A DNA stretch of 27,770 bases from JADJQU01 sp035490315 (lineage in GTDB: Bacteria; Planctomycetota; UBA1135; GCA-002686595), in the NCBI GenBank assembly GCA_035490315.1, contig DATHET010000245.1, forward strand, positions 1 through 27,770. The letters run 5' to 3'. Numbering within the stretch: the stretch's first letter is position 1; every line of letters starts with the position of its first letter. The notes under the pieces are model-generated. The model did no database searches, was not told the origin of the DNA, and was given only the letters and a program-made list of their open reading frames with translations. This document shows positions 23,863 through 27,770 of the stretch, one piece after another. A program made the translations under genes and the position numbers.

Positions 23863-24916
23863 GGATCCAGGTCTCCAGCGCGGCGTCGATCTCCGTCTGG
23901 GCCGGAACTCCGCGCCAGCGCGTGCGCACGATGCCCTGCGCGTCGAGCAGGTACCAGGTCGGCCAGCCGCGCACGCCCCAGCGTGTCGCGATCTTGCCGG
24001 CGGTGCCTTCGGCGCCGTCCCACACATTCGACCAGCGCATGTCTTCCTTGACCGAGACGACCTCGAGCACCGCGCGGTCGGGATCCGAATTCACGCCGAG
24101 CAGCGCGAAGGGCTTGCCGGCGAGGTGGGACACGAGCTGTCGCTGTCGCGCGTAGTGGCTGCGGCAGGGCAGGCACCAGTCGCCCCAGAAACACAGGAGC
24201 ACCGCCTTGCCGCGCAGCGCGGACAGGCGCACTTCCCCGCCCGTGACGTCGAGGCCGACCAGTTCCGGCGCGCGCTCGCCCGCGAGGACCAGCTCGCGCA
24301 GGCTCGCGACACCGCGGTTGGCGAACTCCGCCCAGGATTTCGCCGACAGCGGGTACTTCGCCTCGCCGTAATTCGTCGCGATGCCCTGCAGCACGGCGAC
24401 GGCCAGGTCGCGTTCCTGGGTGGTGATCTCGCCGTCGTCCAGCGCGCGATCGAGCAGCCCGTCGACCGGGAAGAACTCGCAGGCCGCGCGCACGGAATCG
24501 GAGTGGGTGCTCGAGCGCACTCTTGCGCGCAGCGACTGATCGTGGGCATCGTCGCGCAGCACGCGCAACACGAACTCCCCCATCATGTCGCCGTCGTCGA
24601 TGTACAAGGCGATCGTGCGCGCGAGGGCGAGCTCGCGGGCAGCCTGCAGCTCGGCCGAGTCGCCGCCGGCGTCCAGGCCCGCGGCGAAGCGCAGGGCTTC
24701 GTAGCGCTCGCGGCCGAAGGCGATCTCGGCGACGGCCAGCGCGCGGTTCGCGAATTCCAGACGCGTCAGCGTGTCGACGCCACCCTGCTTCTTCGCTCCG
24801 CGCCAGTCCTTGAGGACTTGGGACAGGTACTCGGGAGCCGCGACCCGCGTGCGGGGCGAGACCGCCGTGGAATTGGAGACGGCGCTCAGCGCAGCCACGG
24901 CCAAGAGCAGCGCCAT
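23849..24916 (-). CDS. Thioredoxin-like TlpA protein with C-L-P-C motif
   Basis: A 355-residue exported thiol-disulfide oxidoreductase. The signal peptide is MALLLAVAALSAVSN; a helical domain runs to about residue 210; the TlpA-like thioredoxin domain follows, with VLLCFWGDWCLPCRSHY (239-255, active-site cysteines C248 and C251), PFALLGVNSDPD and RWGVRGWPTWYLLDAQG (cis-proline). It is clearly a paralogue of the selenoprotein encoded just upstream, sharing the WG-x-W motif, the GVNSD block and the GWPT block, but with cysteine in place of selenocysteine. The ATG at 24916 has GAGGT eight bases upstream and lies 22 bases after the selenoprotein stop, so both are on one transcript. It overlaps the convergent methyltransferase gene by 14 bases. 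Confidence 0.88.
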   Translation of the reverse strand: MALLLAVAALSAVSNSTAVSPRTRVAAPEYLSQVLKDWRGAKKQGGVDTLTRLEFANRALAVAEIAFGRERYEALRFAAGLDAGGDSAELQAARELALARTIALYIDDGDMMGEFVLRVLRDDAHDQSLRARVRSSTHSDSVRAACEFFPVDGLLDRALDDGEITTQERDLAVAVLQGIATNYGEAKYPLSAKSWAEFANRGVASLRELVLAGERAPELVGLDVTGGEVRLSALRGKAVLLCFWGDWCLPCRSHYARQRQLVSHLAGKPFALLGVNSDPDRAVLEVVSVKEDMRWSNVWDGAEGTAGKIATRWGVRGWPTWYLLDAQGIVRTRWRGVPAQTEIDAALETWIPKAR

Positions 24917-24938
24917 CGCCAGCGACCTCGAGCCGAAT

Positions 24939-26009
24939 CTAAGACTTCTTCGCAGCAGCCTTTGCTTCCTGGACCAGCTCGTCGATGAACGCATCGAGCT
25001 TCTCATCGCCCGGCGATCCCAGGAACTTATGCCGGATCTTGCCCGTGGCATCGATCAGGTACAGGGTGGGCCATCCGGCGATGCCCCAGCGCTTGGAAAT
25101 GGGCCCCTTCTTGCCCTCGGGGCCATTCCAGAAGCTGCGCCAGGTGATCTTCTGCTCCTTCAGGACGGGCTGGAGCTTCTCCAGGTCGGCGTCCGAATTG
25201 ACTCCGACCAGCGCGAAAGGTTCATCCTTGAGGCGTGCCACGAGCGACCGCTCGTGCGGGAACATCTCCCGGCAGGGCGGTCACCAGTTGCCCCAGAAGT
25301 CGAGCAGCACGACCTTGCCGCGGTAGTCCGAGAGCTTGAACTTCACGCCCGAGGTGTCGGCGGCTTCGATCTCCGGGGCGAAGTTGCCCACCGCGAGGTT
25401 CTCGACCTGGAACAGCACGTCGTCGCAGATCTGGCTCCAGGGTTTCTTGGTCCCCGGATCGACGACCTGGCCGTAGGCCTTCTTGATCGCGTTCAATCCC
25501 GCCACGAGCTCCTTGGTGTCCTTCTCGCTGCGTTCGCGCGCGGCGATCAGCGGGCTCAGCGGAACGAAGGCGCAGGCGGCCTTGATCTCCGGTGACTTCG
25601 ATTTCTTGCCGAGCTCAGCGGCGCGCGCGAACTCCTTCAAGTAGGGCGCGACCAGCGGAGCGACCACGGCGCCTTCATTCGCGTCCTTGGCGATCACCAG
25701 GTCCCACAGCTCGCCGCGCAGCTTGTCGACTTGCGGGCTCGGGCCCGGCGGAATCATTCCGTAGCACAGCTTCACCAGCTCGGCGCGCGCCGCGGCGTCC
25801 TTCGCCGACTTCCCGAGCCCGAGCGCGCGCTGCGTGAAGCCGAGAACGTCGGCTTCGCTGAGCTCGCCCGCCTTCGATCTGGTCGCGATCTCCGACTCGA
25901 GCGATTCGAGCGTGTCTTCGGCGACGAGCGCGCTCGAGTGCCTCGGGCCGGGAGGGCCGATCGGCCCCGCCACGGCCAGCGCGAAAAACGCCATGGTCCA
26001 CGTGTTCAT
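24939..26009 (-). CDS. Selenoprotein, TlpA-like with U-P-P-C motif
   Basis: Read as one 356-residue protein with selenocysteine at residue 243 (TGA 25283-25281). A short hydrophobic N-terminus (MAFFALAVAG) suggests export. A helical domain (about 30-205) precedes the thioredoxin fold: FKLSDYRGKVVLLDFWGNW, then Sec, then PPCREMFPHERSL, PFALVGVNSDAD and RWGIAGWPTLYLIDATGK (cis-proline at 314). The TGA exactly replaces the first cysteine of the classic W-C-P-P-C-R motif, giving U243-P-P-C246. The downstream paralogue has cysteine there, showing what residue is expected. The start ATG at 26009 is set by AGGAG five bases upstream. It lies 36 bases after accD and 22 before its paralogue. Likely a periplasmic thiol-disulfide reductase. 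The ATG at 25265 would give only a truncated protein. Confidence 0.87.
25246..25283 (-). promoter_or_regulatory. Candidate bacterial SECIS element (second)
   Basis: The minus strand folds from within the TGA itself: GACCGC (25282-25277, its GA from the stop codon) pairs perfectly with GCGGTC (25251-25246). After a symmetric five-base internal loop, CGGGA (25271-25267) pairs with TCCCG (25261-25257) around loop GATGT, which begins with G. The two-part stem with UGA at its base recalls the E. coli fdhF SECIS. The UGA-to-loop distance is 14 bases, slightly shorter than the usual 16 or more. Confidence 0.65.
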
Positions 26010-26014
26010 GATCA

Positions 26015-26019
26015 CTCCT
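26015..26019 (-). promoter_or_regulatory. Ribosome-binding site of second selenoprotein
   Basis: AGGAG sits five bases before the ATG at 26009 and favours that start over the in-frame GTG at 26015, which overlaps the site. Confidence 0.75.
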
Positions 26020-26045
26020 GGTTGACGACGAGGGACGAGCGGATT

Positions 26046-27113
26046 CTAGGGTCGCGGCGCGCGCGCACCTTTCACCCGCGGACCGCGACCGTAGTCGAGC
26101 AGGCGCGCGAGCAGCGGACGGACTTCCGAGCGGCGGACGATCAAGTCGATCTGGCCTTTCGACAGCAGGAACTCCGCGCGCTGGAATCCCGCCGGCAATT
26201 CCTGCTTCAGCGTGGTCGCGATCACGCGCGGGCCCGCGAAACCGATCAGGGCGCCCGGCTCGGCGAGGGTCAAGTCGCACACGGAAGCGAAGGACGCGGT
26301 CACGCCGCCGGTGGTCGGATGGGACATCACGCAGATCGAGAACCCGCCCTTGTCCTTGAAGCCGGCGAGGGCCGAGCAGGTCTTCGCCATCTGCATCAAG
26401 CTCAATACACCTTCGTGCATGCGCGCGCCGCCCGAGCTCGTGAAGATCACCAGCGGCACTTTCTTCTCGCCAGCGAGCTCGGCCGCCAGCGCGATCTTCT
26501 CGCCGACGACTTCGCCCATCGAACCGCCGAGGAAGGAGAAATCCAGCACGGCCAGCACGATCGGACGGCCCTCGATCGAGCCCAGCCCGCACAGCAGGGC
26601 TTCCGCCTGACCGGTGCGCGTCTCGGCCTTCTTGACCTTGTCGAGGTACGGGATCTGGTCGTGGAATTTCAGCCGGTCGATCGTGTGCAGATCAGGGAAG
26701 CGCTCCTGCCACGAGCCCGGATCGAGCACCATCGCGATGCGCTCGCGCCCGGGAAGCGTGAAGTGGAAATCGCAGGCCGGGCACACGCGGCCTTTCTCTT
26801 CCAATTCCTTGCGGTAGATCATCTGCCCGCAGCGCTCGCACTTGAGCCACAGCCCCTCGGGCATGTCCTTCTTCTTGCGCAGGCGAGCGAAGCGCGTCTC
26901 GGAGAGCGAAGTCTCCGCGGGCTTGGCTTCCGATTCCTTCGTTTTCGCCGCAGGTCGATCGACCACGGGCTGAGGCATGTCGGCCTGCTCGCGCTTCTGC
27001 TTCTCGGCGCGATCGCTGGCCGCGTTCGAAGCGGGACTCGCGGGCTCGCTCGCGGGCCGCGGCCCGAGCTCCTGCTGCGTGCGTTCGATGCTCTTGGGAT
27101 CAGGACGGGGCAT
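26046..27113 (-). CDS. accD: Acetyl-CoA carboxylase carboxyltransferase subunit beta
   Basis: A 355-residue cytoplasmic subunit that, with AccA, transfers the carboxyl group from carboxybiotin to acetyl-CoA in fatty acid synthesis. The zinc ribbon is complete: C92 and C95 (KCERCGQM), C111 and C114 (VCPACDFH). The crotonase-like core follows, with SFLGGSMGEVVGEK, IFTSSGGARMHEG and GGVTASFA, and GFAGPRVI near the end. The first 75 residues are an unusual low-complexity extension rich in Pro, Ala, Glu and Lys, ahead of the point where E. coli AccD begins. The ATG at 27113 lies inside the end of rpe (14-base overlap), so translation is probably coupled. The second selenoprotein gene starts 36 bases downstream. 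Confidence 0.96.
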   Translation of the reverse strand: MPRPDPKSIERTQQELGPRPASEPASPASNAASDRAEKQKREQADMPQPVVDRPAAKTKESEAKPAETSLSETRFARLRKKKDMPEGLWLKCERCGQMIYRKELEEKGRVCPACDFHFTLPGRERIAMVLDPGSWQERFPDLHTIDRLKFHDQIPYLDKVKKAETRTGQAEALLCGLGSIEGRPIVLAVLDFSFLGGSMGEVVGEKIALAAELAGEKKVPLVIFTSSGGARMHEGVLSLMQMAKTCSALAGFKDKGGFSICVMSHPTTGGVTASFASVCDLTLAEPGALIGFAGPRVIATTLKQELPAGFQRAEFLLSKGQIDLIVRRSEVRPLLARLLDYGRGPRVKGARAPRP

Positions 27114-27770
27114 GGAGCACCTTGTTCTGCGCCGCGCGAGCGGTTTCCCGCATGCGCGCGATCGTGGCTGGGATGTCGTTCGCTCCGAACACGGCCGATC
27201 CGGCGACGAACACGTTCGTGCCGGCTTCAGCGCAGGCGGCGATGGTCTTCTCGGAGATCCCGCCGTCCATCTCGACATGGCCCGCGTAGCCGCGCTCGCG
27301 CAGCCAGCGGACTTTCCCGAGCACCTCGGGCATGAATTTCTGTCCGCCGAAGCCCGCGTGCACGCTCATGACGAGCACCAGGTCGACCGAGTCGAGCACG
27401 TCGGCGACGCGCTCGATGGCGCAGGGCGGATTGAGCGCGATGCCGACGACCGGGATGCCCTCGCCGCGCAGCGCGCGGATGATCTCCCGCTGCTGCTCGG
27501 GCTTTTCCGCCAGCTCGGCGTGGAACGTGAGCACGTGGGCGCCGGCCTTGGCGAAGTCACCCGCGTAGCGCACGGGGTCGCTGATCATCAGGTGCACGTC
27601 CAGCGGGCGGGAGGCGACCCGCTTCAGGCATTCGACCACCGGGGCCCCGATGGTCAGGTTCGGCACGAAGTGGCCGTCCATCACGTCGACGTGCAGCAGA
27701 TCGGCCTGCGGGCGGACCCGGTCCACCTCCACGGCGAGCTGCGAGAAGTCCGCCGCAAGAATCGACGGTG
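27100..27770 (-). CDS. rpe: Ribulose-phosphate 3-epimerase (5' end missing)
   Basis: A TIM-barrel enzyme that interconverts ribulose-5-phosphate and xylulose-5-phosphate in the pentose phosphate pathway. The window ends just inside the N-terminus: the visible protein begins PSILAADFSQL, so only a few residues and the start codon are missing. Motifs: LLHVDVMDGHFVPNLTIG, LDVHLMISDP, LVMSVHAGFGGQKFMPE, VEMDGGIS and VAGSAVFG. The metal-binding His and Asp residues (HVDVMDGH, HLM, MDGG) are intact. It overlaps accD by 14 bases and heads the visible part of the rpe-accD-selenoprotein-thioredoxin unit. Confidence 0.95.
   Translation of the reverse strand, partial: PSILAADFSQLAVEVDRVRPQADLLHVDVMDGHFVPNLTIGAPVVECLKRVASRPLDVHLMISDPVRYAGDFAKAGAHVLTFHAELAEKPEQQREIIRALRGEGIPVVGIALNPPCAIERVADVLDSVDLVLVMSVHAGFGGQKFMPEVLGKVRWLRERGYAGHVEMDGGISEKTIAACAEAGTNVFVAGSAVFGANDIPATIARMRETARAAQNKVLHAPS

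Noticed and set aside
24939..25265. Separate short thioredoxin-like gene starting at the ATG at 25265
   Set aside because: It would begin after the active-site motif and lacks the first strands of the fold; the frame is continuous with the upstream part through the TGA.
1..27770. Genome-wide reassignment of TGA to an amino acid
   Set aside because: Several well-defined genes (HEAT-like lipoprotein, panB, rpe, the C-L-P-C thioredoxin) end in TGA at the expected family length.

Overview
The window is high-GC bacterial DNA, densely coded on both strands, with many signal peptides and lipoboxes and little strong Shine-Dalgarno signal. The protein content suggests a member of the Planctomycetota or a close relative: a DUF1080 protein fused to a propeller and a PA14-like domain, a secreted FG-GAP propeller, a secreted beta-helix protein and a stand-alone 'DPWVFRSVLD' module. 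This assignment is inferred from gene content only. No tRNA, rRNA, CRISPR array or insertion sequence was recognised.

Layout. 1-139 (-) is the 5' end of a secreted protein with an Ig/PKD-like start. 348-1244 (+) is an exported metallo-beta-lactamase-fold hydrolase. 1363-3378 (+) is a HEAT-like lipoprotein, flanked on both sides by copies of the 3' end of a DUF1080 gene. 10483-3381 (-) is a five-gene sugar operon: Gfo/Idh/MocA oxidoreductase, xylose-isomerase-like TIM barrel, MFS transporter, DPWVFRSVLD protein, and a PA14/propeller/DUF1080 lipoprotein. Together these look like a 3-keto-glycoside breakdown pathway. 10706-12400 and 12534-13880 (+) encode a secreted seven-repeat FG-GAP protein and a right-handed beta-helix protein. 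15068-14007 (-) is a thioredoxin-fold protein interrupted by an in-frame TGA. 17427-15221 (-) holds a GT-C-like membrane protein and NAD(P)H-hydrate epimerase. 18810-17668 (-) is an HtrA-like protease. 19332-18943 (-) is a small helical lipoprotein. 19444-20052 (+) is a PabA/TrpG glutaminase. 22555-20046 (-) holds a COG2509-like flavoprotein and panB. 22666-23862 (+) is a methyltransferase. 27770-23849 (-) runs rpe, accD, a second thioredoxin-fold gene with an in-frame TGA, and its cysteine paralogue.

Main discovery. Two separate thioredoxin/TlpA-like genes carry an in-frame TGA exactly where the first cysteine of the CxxC redox motif belongs, giving U-P-S-C (TGA 14826-14828) and U-P-P-C (TGA 25281-25283). 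In both, the frame stays open and thioredoxin-like on either side, and a hairpin resembling a bacterial SECIS element follows the TGA. Other genes here end in TGA, so the codon is not generally reassigned. I read both as selenoproteins. The second lies directly upstream of a clear paralogue with an ordinary C-L-P-C motif, so a Sec/Cys pair sits in one operon. No sel genes are in the window, so a selenocysteine system is predicted elsewhere in the genome.
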